64,000 nucleotides of DNA from Phycisphaerales bacterium (GTDB taxonomy: Bacteria; Planctomycetota; Phycisphaerae; Phycisphaerales; UBA1924). The notes under the pieces are model-generated. The model was not told the DNA's origin. It saw only the letters and a program-made list of their open reading frames with translations, and did no database searches. The stretch is taken from contig JADLFW010000040.1 in assembly GCA_020849615.1 (NCBI GenBank), forward strand, positions 1 to 64,000, in the 5' to 3' direction. Shown here one piece after another: positions 7,990-17,496 of the stretch. Positions within the stretch are counted from its first letter, which is position 1. Each line of letters starts with the position of its first letter. The position numbers and the translations under genes were made by a program.

Positions 7990-10770
7990 ATGGATCCCAG
8001 ACAGCCTCCAACTCCTGACAACACCTCACCCGCGGACCTTGCGGTGGGCGTATTGAGCGATGCCGCCCGCGGCGCCAGCATCGAGAGCGAACGTCTCGCC
8101 CTCGTCGCCACCTATACCACCAACGCGGTCGTCATCGCCGACCCGTCGGGCCGCATCGAGTGGGTCAACCCGGCCTTCACCCGGTTCACCGGGTACGAAC
8201 TCGCCGAGGTGCTGGGCCAGCGGCCCCGCGACCTCCTCCGCCACCCCGAGATGGACCCGGCCCTCCAGGCCGAGATCAACGCCAAGGCCGACCGCGGCGA
8301 GGGCTTCCGGGCCGAGTGCCCCGTCCTTCACAAGTCCGGCGCGCTCCTCTGGGCCGAGGTCGACATCCGCCCCGTCCGCGATGCCCGGGGCGTCGTCACC
8401 CAGTCCGTCGGCGTCTACACCGATGTCACCAAGCGGAAGCTCGCCGAGCAGCAGCGCGACGGCTCCGAACGTGCGCTCCGCCGCAGCGAGGAGCGCTACC
8501 GCAGCCTCTTCGAGAGCAGCCCGGTCCCCATGTGGGTCTACGACCGCGAGTCTCTGCGCTTCCTCGCCGTCAACGACGCCGCGATCGAGAAATACGGCTT
8601 CTCCCGCGATGAGTTCCTCCGGATGACCATCCACGGCATCCGCACCCCCGAGGAGGCCAGCCGCCTCACCGCCGAGCTGCGCACCACCGCTTCCGGCCCG
8701 CGCCGGGCCGGCGTCTGGCGTCACCGCACCAAGGCCGGCGATGAAGTCCTCGCCGACATCGCCTCCCACGGCGTCACCTTCGAAGGCCGTGAGGCCCGTC
8801 TCGTCATCGCCATGGATGTCACCGCCCGCGAACGGGCCCAGGAGGAAATCCTCCAGTGGCGCCTCCGCTACGAGGCCGCCGTCTGGTCCAGCGGACAGGT
8901 CCTCTACGACTGGGACCTCCTCTCCGACCGCGTCGTCTGGGCCGGCGATTCGGGCGCCATCCTCGGCTACCGGGCCGAGGACCTCGGCACCTCTGTCCCC
9001 TGGCACACTCTTGTCCACCCCGATGACCTGCCCGCCGTCGAAGGCGAGCTCCAGCGCACCGCCGCCCACGGCTCCCCCTTCGTCATGCAGTACCGCGTCC
9101 GCCGCCGCGACGGCGCGTACATGCACGTCTCCGACACGGGCCACTACATCAAGGACGACACGGGCCGCCCCGTCCGGCTCATCGGCTTCATCGCCGATGT
9201 CACCGAGCGTCACCTCGCCGAGGCCACCCGCCGCCGCCTCGAGCAGGAGCGTGAGGCCCTCGTCGCCCGCCTGAAGATGCAGCTCGAGCGCATGCCGATT
9301 GCCTGCATCGTCTTTGACAAGGACCTCCGCTTCCTCGACATCAACCCCGCAGCCGAGTCGATCTTCGGCTATCGCCGCGATGAGGCTGTCGGCCGCTCGG
9401 CGATGGACCTCATCGTCCCGCCCTCGGCGCACTCCTACGTCGAGATGCTCATCTCCCGCCTGGCCGCCGGCGACATGAAGGCCAACGGCCACAACCAGAA
9501 CTGCACCAGGGACGGCAGGCTCATCGAGTGCGAGTGGACCAACACGCCCCTCACCGACGAGACGGGCCGGTTTGTCGGCGTCCTGTCCATGGTCCAGGAT
9601 GTCACCGAGCGCCAGCGCCTCGAGAACCAGCTCCGACACTCGCAGAAGCTCGAGGCTGTGGGCCAGCTCGCCAGCGGCGTCGCTCACGACTTCAATAACC
9701 TCCTCACCGCCATCTTCGGGTACCTCAGCCTCGCCAAACTCACCATCGAGGCCGACCACCCCGCCATCAAGGCCCTCGCCCAGGTCGAGGAGGCCGCCAA
9801 GCAGGCCGCCGGCGTCACCGGCGGGCTGCTCACCTTCAGCCGCAAGGCCGCCGCCGACAAGGCGCCCCTCAAGCTCGCCATCGTGGTGAACGACGCGGTC
9901 AAGCTCCTCCGCCGCACCCTCCCCGCCTCCATCCGCCTCTCCGTCGACACCGCCGCCGCGAGCGAGGCCACCATCCTCGCCGACGCCACCCAGATCCAGC
10001 AGATCATCACCAACCTCGCCATCAACTCGCGCGATGCCATGCCCGACGGCGGCGAACTCCGCATCGCCCTCACCGCTCCCGCCCCCGTCTCCTCCCTCCC
10101 GGTCTCCTCCGCCGGCGACTGGGTCCAGCTCACCGTCGCCGACACCGGCACGGGGATGACCCCCGATGTCCGGGCCCGCATCTTCGAACCCTTCTTCACC
10201 ACCAAGGAGCGCGGCCACGGTACCGGCCTGGGCCTCTCCATCCTCCACGGCATCGTCGAGGAGCACGGCGGACACATCCAGGTCGAATCCGCGCCGGGCC
10301 AGGGCACCACGTTCTCGATCGCCTTCCCCGCCGTCGGCCCCGGAACCTCGCTCGTCGCCGCCACCGCCGTCAACGACACCCCGGCGGGCCACGGCGAGAC
10401 CATCCTCGTCGGCGAGGATCACCAGCTCGTCCGCGAGATCATCTGCGCCGCCCTCCGCTCCGTCGGCTACGAGGTCGTCGCCGTCGGAGACGGGCCGGCC
10501 GTCCTCCGCTCCATGCAGGAGCTCCAGAACCAGGTCAAGCTCCTGGTCCTCGACATCGACCTGCCCGGCATGAACGGGCTCGACTGTCTCCGCGAACTCA
10601 AGACCATGAACCTGCGCAGGCCCACCGTCGTCATCACCGGGCGGACGACCGGGCTCGAAGATGTTGAACTCGACGAAACCACCGTGCTGCTCCGCAAACC
10701 TTTCCAGGTCGGGCAGCTCGCCGAACTTGTGGGCAACGTGATCGCCGGGGCCCGAGGAGGACGTGCATGA
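7990..10770 (+). CDS. Hybrid PAS sensor histidine kinase with receiver domain
   Basis: A 926-residue sensor kinase without membrane segments. Four PAS domains lie in series (about 35-155, 165-290, 295-415 and 425-545), the second to last ending in the usual D.T.R. linker motifs. A HisKA-type dimerisation domain follows, with phospho-accepting His566 in [12 protein letters not shown], then an ATPase domain (N box [11 protein letters not shown]1 ADTGTGM, F box [15 protein letters not shown]) and a receiver (about 800-920) with Asp855 in [12 protein letters not shown] and a Lys in LLRKPF. The input is presumably a cytoplasmic ligand, redox state or light. The 3' end overlaps the response regulator start (ATGA), so the two are partners. 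Confidence 0.92.
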   Translation: MDPRQPPTPDNTSPADLAVGVLSDAARGASIESERLALVATYTTNAVVIADPSGRIEWVNPAFTRFTGYELAEVLGQRPRDLLRHPEMDPALQAEINAKADRGEGFRAECPVLHKSGALLWAEVDIRPVRDARGVVTQSVGVYTDVTKRKLAEQQRDGSERALRRSEERYRSLFESSPVPMWVYDRESLRFLAVNDAAIEKYGFSRDEFLRMTIHGIRTPEEASRLTAELRTTASGPRRAGVWRHRTKAGDEVLADIASHGVTFEGREARLVIAMDVTARERAQEEILQWRLRYEAAVWSSGQVLYDWDLLSDRVVWAGDSGAILGYRAEDLGTSVPWHTLVHPDDLPAVEGELQRTAAHGSPFVMQYRVRRRDGAYMHVSDTGHYIKDDTGRPVRLIGFIADVTERHLAEATRRRLEQEREALVARLKMQLERMPIACIVFDKDLRFLDINPAAESIFGYRRDEAVGRSAMDLIVPPSAHSYVEMLISRLAAGDMKANGHNQNCTRDGRLIECEWTNTPLTDETGRFVGVLSMVQDVTERQRLENQLRHSQKLEAVGQLASGVAHDFNNLLTAIFGYLSLAKLTIEADHPAIKALAQVEEAAKQAAGVTGGLLTFSRKAAADKAPLKLAIVVNDAVKLLRRTLPASIRLSVDTAAASEATILADATQIQQIITNLAINSRDAMPDGGELRIALTAPAPVSSLPVSSAGDWVQLTVADTGTGMTPDVRARIFEPFFTTKERGHGTGLGLSILHGIVEEHGGHIQVESAPGQGTTFSIAFPAVGPGTSLVAATAVNDTPAGHGETILVGEDHQLVREIICAALRSVGYEVVAVGDGPAVLRSMQELQNQVKLLVLDIDLPGMNGLDCLRELKTMNLRRPTVVITGRTTGLEDVELDETTVLLRKPFQVGQLAELVGNVIAGARGGRA

Positions 10771-11423
10771 GCCGCCCGATTACCGTGCTCCTGGTGGATG
10801 ACCACGCCCTGGTCCGCAACACGCTCTCCGCGTGGCTCCGCCAGACCGGACGCTTCGAAATCGTCGGCGCCGCCGCCGATGCCGACACCGCCGTCACCGA
10901 GGCCATCCGCCTCCAGCCCGATGTCGTCGTCATGGACATCGACATGCCCGGGCTGCTCGCCTTCGACGCCGCACGCGTTATCCGCTCCCGCTCCCCGGGC
11001 ACCCGCATCCTCTTCCTCAGCGCCTACTTCCACGACCGCTACATCGAGGAAGCCCTCAACGTCGAGGCCTCCGGCTACATCGGCAAAGGCCAGCCCCCCG
11101 AACGCGTCGCCGAGGCCATCGCCACCGTCGCCTCCGGCGGCGTCAGCTTCGCCCCCGAGGTCCAGTCCCGCATCGTCATCGACCAGACGGGCCTGCACCT
11201 CGCCGGCTCGGGCCGCACCCGCACCTCCACCCTCACCCCGCGCGAACTCGAAGTCCTCCGCTACGTCGCCCGCGGCATGGCCAAGAAGGACATCGCCAAA
11301 ACCATGCACCTCAGCGTCAAGACCGTCGACAACCACTGCACCAGCCTCATGACCAAGCTCGACATCCACGACCGCGTCGACCTCGCCCGCTTCGCCATCC
11401 GCGAAGGCCTCGCCGAGCCCTGA
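10767..11423 (+). CDS. NarL/LuxR-type response regulator
   Basis: A 218-residue DNA-binding response regulator. The receiver domain (1-120) has the acidic pair DDH at 11-12, the phospho-acceptor Asp57 in VVVMDIDMPG, and the Lys in GYIGKGQ. A C-terminal LuxR-type HTH (about 150-212) reads LTPRELEVLRYVARGMAKKD and TVDNHCTSLMTKL. The ATG overlaps the kinase stop by 4 nt, so the histidine kinase at 7990-10770 is the cognate sensor. The hybrid kinase receiver and this receiver could form a short relay. Targets are not evident. Confidence 0.92.
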   Translation: MSRPITVLLVDDHALVRNTLSAWLRQTGRFEIVGAAADADTAVTEAIRLQPDVVVMDIDMPGLLAFDAARVIRSRSPGTRILFLSAYFHDRYIEEALNVEASGYIGKGQPPERVAEAIATVASGGVSFAPEVQSRIVIDQTGLHLAGSGRTRTSTLTPRELEVLRYVARGMAKKDIAKTMHLSVKTVDNHCTSLMTKLDIHDRVDLARFAIREGLAEP

Positions 11424-11652
11424 TCACGCCGCCAAACCCGGCCCTTTTGCGCTCACCCGGCGCCGGCGCACTCCCACGCGTTGGGAAAATGGGGGGTTTC
11501 CCTCATAGCGAAACGCATCGCCGAGTGGTTATTGTCATGCCCGCGTTGATGGTCACCTGACGGTGCCCTCCTCGCCGGGCCTCGATGACATCCACCGCCG
11601 CCTCGCGCATGAACGCGGCCGCGGCGAACAAACTCCTCTCTCCTCCTCGTGA

Positions 11653-11695
11653 CGGCCGGGCGACCTCGAAAGATCGTCCGGCCGATTCCTTTTTT
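11653..11695 (+). terminator. Rho-independent terminator in the gap before the Fur-family gene
   Basis: Stem CGGCCGG (11653-11659) with CCGGCCG (11678-11684), extended inward by four more pairs, followed by CCTTTTTT. It sits 230 bp past the response regulator stop and before the Fur-family gene. The rest of the 366-bp gap (11424-11789) holds no convincing gene; a short RNA or long 3' UTR ending here is possible. Confidence 0.75.
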
Positions 11696-11789
11696 GCCCG
11701 CCCGCACCCCCGCACCCCCGCGGCCCGGCGCAACCGACAGGTCTCGCACAACGGCCGGGCCTCCGCTAGCATCCGCCCCCAGACCGCCG

Positions 11790-12236
11790 ATGGAACGCCA
11801 GACCAGACAACGCGAATCGATCCGCCGGGCCATCCAGGATGCCGACCGCCCGCTCAGCATCTCCGAGATCCTCGCCGCCGCCAAAGGCCGCGTCAGCGGC
11901 CTCGGCGTCGCCACCGTCTACCGCACCCTCAAGTCGCTCGTGCGGGATGGCCTCATCGTCCAGGTCGAGATGCCGGGCGAGCCACCCCGCTACGAGGTCG
12001 CCGGCAAGGACCATCATCATCACTTCTACTGCCGCGGCTGCGACCGCGTCTACGAAGTCGAGGGCTGCACCGGCGACTTTTCCTGGATGACCCCCCGGGG
12101 CTTCAGCCTGGAAGGCCACGATGTCATGCTCTTCGGCCGCTGCTCCGACTGCGCGGGCCGCCGCCCCGCCGCGCGGGCCTCAGGCCCATCGCGCTCCCGC
12201 GCATCCAAAACCTCCCGCCCCCGCGCGGGCCGCTGA
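11790..12236 (+). CDS. Fur-family transcriptional regulator
   Basis: A 148-residue Fur-family repressor. The winged helix (about 1-80) contains ISEILAAAKGRVSGLGVATV and the recognition helix ATVYRTLKSLV. The dimerisation/metal domain begins with KDHHHHFYCRGC, the family's H-rich metal site, and ends with a second Cys pair in RCSDCAG, so a structural zinc is likely. Whether it senses Fe, Zn or peroxide cannot be told. The ATG was chosen over an upstream in-frame start because the extra 47 residues are low-complexity and the family starts at about this point. The last 25 residues are a basic Arg/Ser/Ala tail. Confidence 0.88.
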   Translation: MERQTRQRESIRRAIQDADRPLSISEILAAAKGRVSGLGVATVYRTLKSLVRDGLIVQVEMPGEPPRYEVAGKDHHHHFYCRGCDRVYEVEGCTGDFSWMTPRGFSLEGHDVMLFGRCSDCAGRRPAARASGPSRSRASKTSRPRAGR

Positions 12237-12260
12237 TCGCTCCCGGTCCCCGCGCCGAAC

Positions 12261-12301
12261 TTGACAGCGCCGACCCGTCGACGACAATGAAAGCGATTTC
12301 A
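12261..12301 (+). promoter_or_regulatory. Promoter with LacI-type operator, six-hairpin enzyme gene
   Basis: TTGACA (12261-12266), a 16-bp spacer, GACAAT (12283-12288), and an operator TGAAAGCGATTTCA at 12288-12301 that begins on the last base of the -10 box. This is the LacI-family consensus TGNAANCGNTTNCA. The same layout recurs at 20287-20328 and 27575-27616. Confidence 0.75.
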
Positions 12302-12329
12302 GCGATCCCCCTCCGCCCCGGAGCCCCGC

Positions 12330-15300
12330 ATGCACCGGTTCCTCGCCCCCCTCATCCTCATTCTCCTGACCTCCCCGCTCATCCGCGCCCAACCCGTCAC
12401 CATCGACGACTTCCACGACCTCCAGGCCTGGGCGGTCATCGCTTCCGATGGCGTCGCCGCCACCATCTCCCCCGACGCCGGGCCGACCGGCTCTCCGGGC
12501 GGCGCGCTGCGCCTCGATTACGACTTCCGCTCAGGCGCCGGCTTCTGCGTCGTCCGCCGGGCCATGCCGATCGAGTTGCCGATCAACTACCGCCTCTGCT
12601 TCCGCGCGAAAGGCGCGGGCCCGGCCAACAACTTCGAGTGCAAGCTCGTCGACCCCTCCGGCGACAACGTCTGGTGGGTCAACCGCCGGGCCTACGAGTT
12701 CCCGGCCGATTGGACCAAGATCACCTACCGGGCCCGGCACTTCTCTTTCGCCTGGGGCCCGCGCGGGCCCATCCCCCTCGACAAGGTCGGGTTCCTCGAG
12801 TTCGCCATCGCCGCCTCCAGCGGTGGCAAGGGCTCGGTGTGGCTCGACTCGCTCACGTTTGAACCGCTCCCGCCGACCGCGCCGCCCGCCGGCGAGCCCG
12901 CGCTCTCCGGTGATGGCCCGTTCACGATCGACCTCAAGGGCTCGCGCGAGTTCGGCGGGCTCATCCTCGATTGGGATGGCGCCTTCGCCGCCGACTACGA
13001 CATCCGCGCCTCTTCCGCCGCCTCCGGCGATGACTGGGAGACAATCCGCTCCGTCCGCGGCGGCAACGGCGGGCGCGATGATGTGCGGATCCCCGATGGC
13101 GAGGCCCGTCGCCTGCAGGTCCTTCCGACCGGGCCGGGCCCGGCGCGGCTGCGTAGCGTCCGCATCATGGACCCCGCCACCGGCGCCACCGCCAGCGCGA
13201 TGTACGAGACGATCGCCGCGGAATCCCCGCGAGGCCGCTTCCCCCGGTACTGCTCGAAAGAGCAGTCGTACTGGACCGTCATCGGCGCGATGGGCGACGC
13301 CAAGGAAGGCCTGCTCAGCGCCGATGGCGCGCTCGAGGTCGATTTTCAGGGCTTCACCGTCGAGCCGTTCCTGATCGTCGATGCGCCGGGCCCGGCGAGG
13401 CTCATCACGTGGGCCGATACCACGATCTCCCACTCGCTCGATGGCGGCGACCTGCCCATCCCCACGGTGACGTGGGCCGCCGATGGCATCAAGCTCGAGA
13501 TCACCGCGCTGGCCGACGGGCCCGCGGGCGAATCGGTCCTGGCGGCGCGCTACCGCATCACCAACACCGGGCCCGCGACCATCAAGGCCCGGCTCGCCCT
13601 GGCCGTCCGGCCGTTCCAGGTCCTCCCGCCCTGGCAGGACCTGCGGATCTCGGGCGGCACATCACCCATCCGCACCATCGCCTACGAACGCGGCTCAGTG
13701 CTCATCAACAGCGCGAAGCGCATCACGCCATCGCCCGCGCCCAGCGGCTTCGGCGCAGCGCCCTTCGCCGGCGGGGATATCACCGAATACCTCGCCCAGT
13801 GGCGCGTGCCCCCGGCGATGCTCGCGGAAGACCCCGATGCCCTCGCCTCCGCCGCCATGCTCTTCGACCTCGACCTTCAGCCGGGCCGGGCCTCGAGCAT
13901 CGATATCGAGATCCCGCTGCACAAGCAAAGCTCGCCGGCCACCTTTGATGAACGCCTCGCCCACGTGCGGGAAGCCTGGACCCGCGAGCTCGGGCACATC
14001 GGCCTCTCTCTTCCCGCGAGCGCGGGCCGGCTGCCGCTGACCTTCCGCACCGCCCAAGCTCACATCCTGATCAACGCCGATGGCCCGGCCATCCAGCCCG
14101 GTTCCCGCACCTACGAACGCAGCTGGATCCGCGATGGCAGCCTGACGGGCTCAGCGCTGCTCTTCACGGGCCACGGTGAGCAGTTCCGCGCCTTCCTCGA
14201 CTGGTACGCGGGCTACCAGTATGAATCCGGCAAGATCCCCTGCGTCGTGGACACGCGCGGGCCCGACCCCGTCCCCGAGCACGACAGCACCGGGCAGTAC
14301 CTCTACGCCGTCGACATCTACCACCGGGCCAGCGCCGATGAAGCCTTCGCGCGCCGGCACTTCGAGCACGTCCGCCGCGGCGTCGAGTACATCAAGTGGC
14401 TGCGGGCGCTGCGGATGACCGACGAGTACCGCGCGGGCCCGGCCGAGAAGCGGGCCATGTACGGGCTGGTTCCCGAGTCGATCAGCCACGAGGGGTACTC
14501 CGCCAAGCCCATGCACTCGTACTGGGATGATTTCTTCACGCTGCGCGGGCTGCAGGGCGCTGCTCGGCTGGCCCAATCGCTGGGCGAGACGGAACTGGCG
14601 AAGGAGTGGGGGGCGCTGCGCGATGACTTCGAGAAATGCCTCGATGACTCGATCGCGGCGGCGACGAAGCTCAAGGGCATCGACTACATCCCCGGCTGCG
14701 TCGAGCTCGGCGACTTCGATGCCCCTTCAACCGCGATCGCGGTGTACCCGTGCGGGCGGCTGGGCCCGGAGCCATACCTCACCAACACCTTCGAACGCTG
14801 GTACACGTTCTTCAAGGGGCGCATTGATGGGACCGTGCCCTACAAGGAGTACTCCCCCTACGAGACGCGGCTGATGGGGACCTTCGTGCGGCTGGGCTGG
14901 CGCGACCGGGCCCAGGAGCTGCTGGCCTTCTACCTGAACGACCAGCGCCCGCGGGAATGGAACCAGTGGGGCGAGATCGTCTGGCGCGACCCCGCGACGC
15001 CGCGCTTCATCGGCGACATGCCGCACACGTGGGTGGCCAGCGACTTCGTCAGCGCGGTGCGTTCCATGTTCGTCTACGAGCGCGACCGCGATGGCACCCT
15101 GGTCATCGGCGCGGGCATCCCCAAGGCCTGGCTCGAGGGTGAGGGTGTGAAGGTCGAGCGATTCCCCACGGCGTACGGGCCAGTGAGCTTCCGCCTCTTC
15201 CGCGATGGGCCTGAGACGATCCTCGAGTTCAGCGGCGTCGAGCGACACCCGCCGGGCGGCGTCGTGATCGACCTGCCGGTGACGGGCCGCGCGCGGGTTG

Positions 15301-15368
15301 ATGGCGCCCAGCGCCCGGCCGGGCCGGTGATCATCCCGGGCGGGCCCGCGCGGATGGAGATCGAATAG
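12330..15368 (+). CDS. Secreted six-hairpin glycosidase-like enzyme with N-terminal carbohydrate-binding-like region
   Basis: A 1012-residue exported protein (signal peptide about 1-20, cut after IRA). Residues about 23-175 form a beta-sandwich resembling CIA30/carbohydrate-binding modules, followed by a second beta-rich region. Residues about 560-930 look like an (alpha/alpha)6 catalytic barrel: YERSWIRDGSLTGSALLFTG resembles the RDG substrate loop of glucoamylase-like enzymes, and conserved aromatic/acidic segments such as MHSYWDDFFTLRGLQ follow. I cannot assign the bond it cuts. A LacI-type operator sits on its promoter, so it belongs to the glycan regulon, probably attacking glycans outside the cytoplasm. 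Confidence 0.78.
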   Translation: MHRFLAPLILILLTSPLIRAQPVTIDDFHDLQAWAVIASDGVAATISPDAGPTGSPGGALRLDYDFRSGAGFCVVRRAMPIELPINYRLCFRAKGAGPANNFECKLVDPSGDNVWWVNRRAYEFPADWTKITYRARHFSFAWGPRGPIPLDKVGFLEFAIAASSGGKGSVWLDSLTFEPLPPTAPPAGEPALSGDGPFTIDLKGSREFGGLILDWDGAFAADYDIRASSAASGDDWETIRSVRGGNGGRDDVRIPDGEARRLQVLPTGPGPARLRSVRIMDPATGATASAMYETIAAESPRGRFPRYCSKEQSYWTVIGAMGDAKEGLLSADGALEVDFQGFTVEPFLIVDAPGPARLITWADTTISHSLDGGDLPIPTVTWAADGIKLEITALADGPAGESVLAARYRITNTGPATIKARLALAVRPFQVLPPWQDLRISGGTSPIRTIAYERGSVLINSAKRITPSPAPSGFGAAPFAGGDITEYLAQWRVPPAMLAEDPDALASAAMLFDLDLQPGRASSIDIEIPLHKQSSPATFDERLAHVREAWTRELGHIGLSLPASAGRLPLTFRTAQAHILINADGPAIQPGSRTYERSWIRDGSLTGSALLFTGHGEQFRAFLDWYAGYQYESGKIPCVVDTRGPDPVPEHDSTGQYLYAVDIYHRASADEAFARRHFEHVRRGVEYIKWLRALRMTDEYRAGPAEKRAMYGLVPESISHEGYSAKPMHSYWDDFFTLRGLQGAARLAQSLGETELAKEWGALRDDFEKCLDDSIAAATKLKGIDYIPGCVELGDFDAPSTAIAVYPCGRLGPEPYLTNTFERWYTFFKGRIDGTVPYKEYSPYETRLMGTFVRLGWRDRAQELLAFYLNDQRPREWNQWGEIVWRDPATPRFIGDMPHTWVASDFVSAVRSMFVYERDRDGTLVIGAGIPKAWLEGEGVKVERFPTAYGPVSFRLFRDGPETILEFSGVERHPPGGVVIDLPVTGRARVDGAQRPAGPVIIPGGPARMEIE

Positions 15369-15453
15369 AAGAGAACGCGGAGGACGCAGAGGGAGCGGAG
15401 GAACGCGGAGAAGAACAAGCAGCCCGAGCGTGAGCGAGGGCGTTCTGGTCTTT

Positions 15454-15481
15454 CCGAACCGCGAGCGTGAGCGAGCGGGCC
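15454..15481 (+). repeat. 28-bp dispersed intergenic repeat, copy 1
   Basis: This 28-bp sequence (core CGAGCGTGAGCGAGCGGG) recurs exactly, in inverse orientation, at 30132-30159. A decayed copy lies at 15423-15442. Another repeat family flanks it: an AACGCGGAGGACGCAGAG-like stretch at 15373-15390, with a related inverted stretch at 16228-16256. Confidence 0.7.
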
Positions 15482-15534
15482 ATCACCGCGGTCGCACTTT
15501 CGCGGCCGTCAGGGAGCGCGCTCATCGGCGCCGT

Positions 15535-16125
15535 TCACGCTCTTGCGGAGTATCTCCTCGACGCGCGGCTGTCCGCACCCTGCCTTTGCGACACAAGCGA
15601 TAGTGGAGATCGTCCGAACTCATCCAACAGCCGAGGATCCGCGCCGGCGCCGAGCAGCAGTCCGACGGCCTCGGGTTTGCGGTAGTACGCCGCCCAATGC
15701 AGAGCCGTGCCACCCGGCATCGGCCATTGATCGATCCGCATGTTGGGGTTAAGCCCGGCTTCGAGAAACACCGCGACCATGGCCGGGCCCTGCTCGACCG
15801 CGGCGGGTAACACACGGCTCTCGATCGGTGCGCCACGAGCAAGCAGGAGTCGCACCGCCTCTCGCTCCCGTCCCAGCACGGCCAAGGAAAGAGGCGTCTC
15901 CACCGAGAACATATTCCCGGCGGCGAAATCGTAAGTCGGCACGTTAATCGCTTGGGCGGCAGAGTCTCCGGCGTCCAGCCGATCGCGCAGACTATCCAAA
16001 TCACCTGAATATGCAGCGCGGGCAATCGTCGGTGCGTCGCCCCAACCCCGCCCGTACGGGCCCGAGCATCCGCCAAGTGTCGAAGCAACCAAGATAATCG
16101 TCGAATACCACCGACGTCGCGTCAT
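15535..16125 (-). CDS. Ankyrin-repeat lipoprotein
   Basis: A 196-residue predicted lipoprotein: basic N-terminus, hydrophobic helix and the lipobox STLGGC at about residues 15-20. The mature part carries about three ankyrin repeats, best seen in ETPLSLAVLGREREAVRLLL and GTALHWAAYYRKPEAVGLLL, each ending in an 'ARGAPIE' or 'GAGADPR' turn. Ankyrin repeats bind protein partners, so this is probably a periplasmic or surface adaptor. It is a single gene between repeat-rich intergenic stretches, with no obvious operon partner. The last 15 residues are Arg/Ser-rich. Confidence 0.8.
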   Translation of the reverse strand: MTRRRWYSTIILVASTLGGCSGPYGRGWGDAPTIARAAYSGDLDSLRDRLDAGDSAAQAINVPTYDFAAGNMFSVETPLSLAVLGREREAVRLLLARGAPIESRVLPAAVEQGPAMVAVFLEAGLNPNMRIDQWPMPGGTALHWAAYYRKPEAVGLLLGAGADPRLLDEFGRSPLSLVSQRQGADSRASRRYSARA

Positions 16126-16263
16126 GGCAGTCTCCGCGATGCTCGGGTGAACCCGGCGACCCCCGCGTGAAGATACGCCTCAGCGTGAAGACACCGCTCA
16201 TCGCCGCCGTGGTGACCCTGCCTGCCTCCGCGTTCTCTGCGTCCTCTGCGTTCGACCTTTTTC

Positions 16264-17352
16264 TTACCCCCCGCTCTCCCGGTTGATCAGCGTCGTCTTC
16301 AGCCGGATCCGTTGCGGCTCGGCATCCGGTGTCTCCACGCGGCGGATCAGGGCCGACACCGCCGCCGCGCCGATGTCCTGCAGCGGCACGCGCACGGTAG
16401 AGAGCGTCGGGCGGACCAGCGAGCACAGCCGCGTGTCATCGAACCCGATGATCTTCACATCGCCCGGCACGCTCAGCCCGGCGTCGAGCGCCGCGTGCAT
16501 GATGCCGTAGGCGATCTCATCGTTGCCCGCCAGCACCCCCGCGCCCTCCAGCCGGCCGCACGCGATGCAGTCCCGGGCCCAGATCCCGCCCCAGTTCACC
16601 GAGTAGTCGCCGTAGACGATCTGGTCCGGGCCCAGCACGGTCGTGTCGCCCGCCCTGGGGGGCGTCCGGGCCGCGATGTGCATCCGCACCGCATCCGCAA
16701 AGGCCTTGGCCCGCCGGGCCGTGTCGAAGTTCTCGCGCGGGCCGCCCACGAAGAAGCACCGCGACGGCTCGACCGTCTTGAGCAGGTGCTGCGCTGCCTC
16801 GGCGGCGCCCGCCTCGTGGTCCACCAGGATCGTGTCCCTCACCGCGCCGTTGACCTCGGCATCCAGCAGAACGATCGGCAGGTCCGAGCGGCGCGTCACC
16901 TCGAGCAGTTTCTCGTTGGGCTCGGTGATCATCAGGGCCACGCCGTCCACCAGGCCCAGCATCGCGCCCATGTGGCCATCGGAGGATTTGCCGCCCACGC
17001 CGGAGGTGACGAGCAGGTGGTAGCCGCGCCGCCGGGCCTCATCATCCGCGCCGCGGAGCAGCGCGGAGTAGAACTCGCCGTGCAGATCCGGGACGCCGAC
17101 GCCGAGGATGCGGCTGCGGCGGGTCATGAGACCCTGGGCGAAGCGGTTGGGGCGGAAGTTGAGCTGGTCGATGGCCCGGCGGACGCGCTCGGCCGTGTCG
17201 GCGGCGACGAGATCGGGGGTGTTGAGGACGCGGGAGACCGTCGCGATCGAGACGTTGGCGGACGCGGCGACATCCTGGATGGAGGCGTTGCGGCCTGGGC
17301 CCGGCGCTGCGCGGGCGGTGCGACGCTTGGCGTGCTTCAATCGCATCTCCAC
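16264..17352 (-). CDS. LacI-family transcriptional regulator of the glycan locus
   Basis: A 362-residue LacI/GalR-type repressor. The HTH is near residues 24-45 (IQDVAASANVSIATVSRVLN), the hinge helix follows at RPNRFAQGLMTRRSRILGVG, and the rest is a periplasmic-binding-protein-like sensor domain. It lies divergent from the GH144-like gene, with an operator (17483-17496) in the 143-bp gap, and six similar operators occur within 21 kb, so it is the natural regulator of this region and possibly of itself. The inducer is probably a gluco-oligosaccharide. Start: GTG 17352 or ATG 17346; neither has a well-placed Shine-Dalgarno. Confidence 0.92.
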   Translation of the reverse strand: MEMRLKHAKRRTARAAPGPGRNASIQDVAASANVSIATVSRVLNTPDLVAADTAERVRRAIDQLNFRPNRFAQGLMTRRSRILGVGVPDLHGEFYSALLRGADDEARRRGYHLLVTSGVGGKSSDGHMGAMLGLVDGVALMITEPNEKLLEVTRRSDLPIVLLDAEVNGAVRDTILVDHEAGAAEAAQHLLKTVEPSRCFFVGGPRENFDTARRAKAFADAVRMHIAARTPPRAGDTTVLGPDQIVYGDYSVNWGGIWARDCIACGRLEGAGVLAGNDEIAYGIMHAALDAGLSVPGDVKIIGFDDTRLCSLVRPTLSTVRVPLQDIGAAAVSALIRRVETPDAEPQRIRLKTTLINRESGG

Positions 17353-17482
17353 GGCCCGTGTGCGGGGGGCGGGGCCCGGGCCCGGTCTTGGCGCGTCGAG
17401 GCCTACACTGCTCGAACACCCCGAGGGAGAAGATACACCGGCGGGCCGGGAATGGGAAGGCGGGGTCGTTTCGAAACCTGAT

Positions 17483-17496
17483 CGGAAGCGCTTTCA
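17483..17496 (+). promoter_or_regulatory. LacI-type operator overlapping the start codon of the GH144-like gene
   Basis: CGGAAGCGCTTTCA matches TGNAANCGNTTNCA at 11 of 12 fixed-or-paired positions when the first base is ignored. Its last A is the first base of the ATG at 17496. It lies in the divergent lacI gap and could control both genes. Confidence 0.65.

Noticed and set aside
8026-10422. 798-residue open frame on the minus strand opposite the hybrid kinase
   Set aside because: It mirrors a well-supported kinase gene; its translation is low-complexity Gly/Ala/Asp/Val typical of antisense frames in GC-rich DNA.
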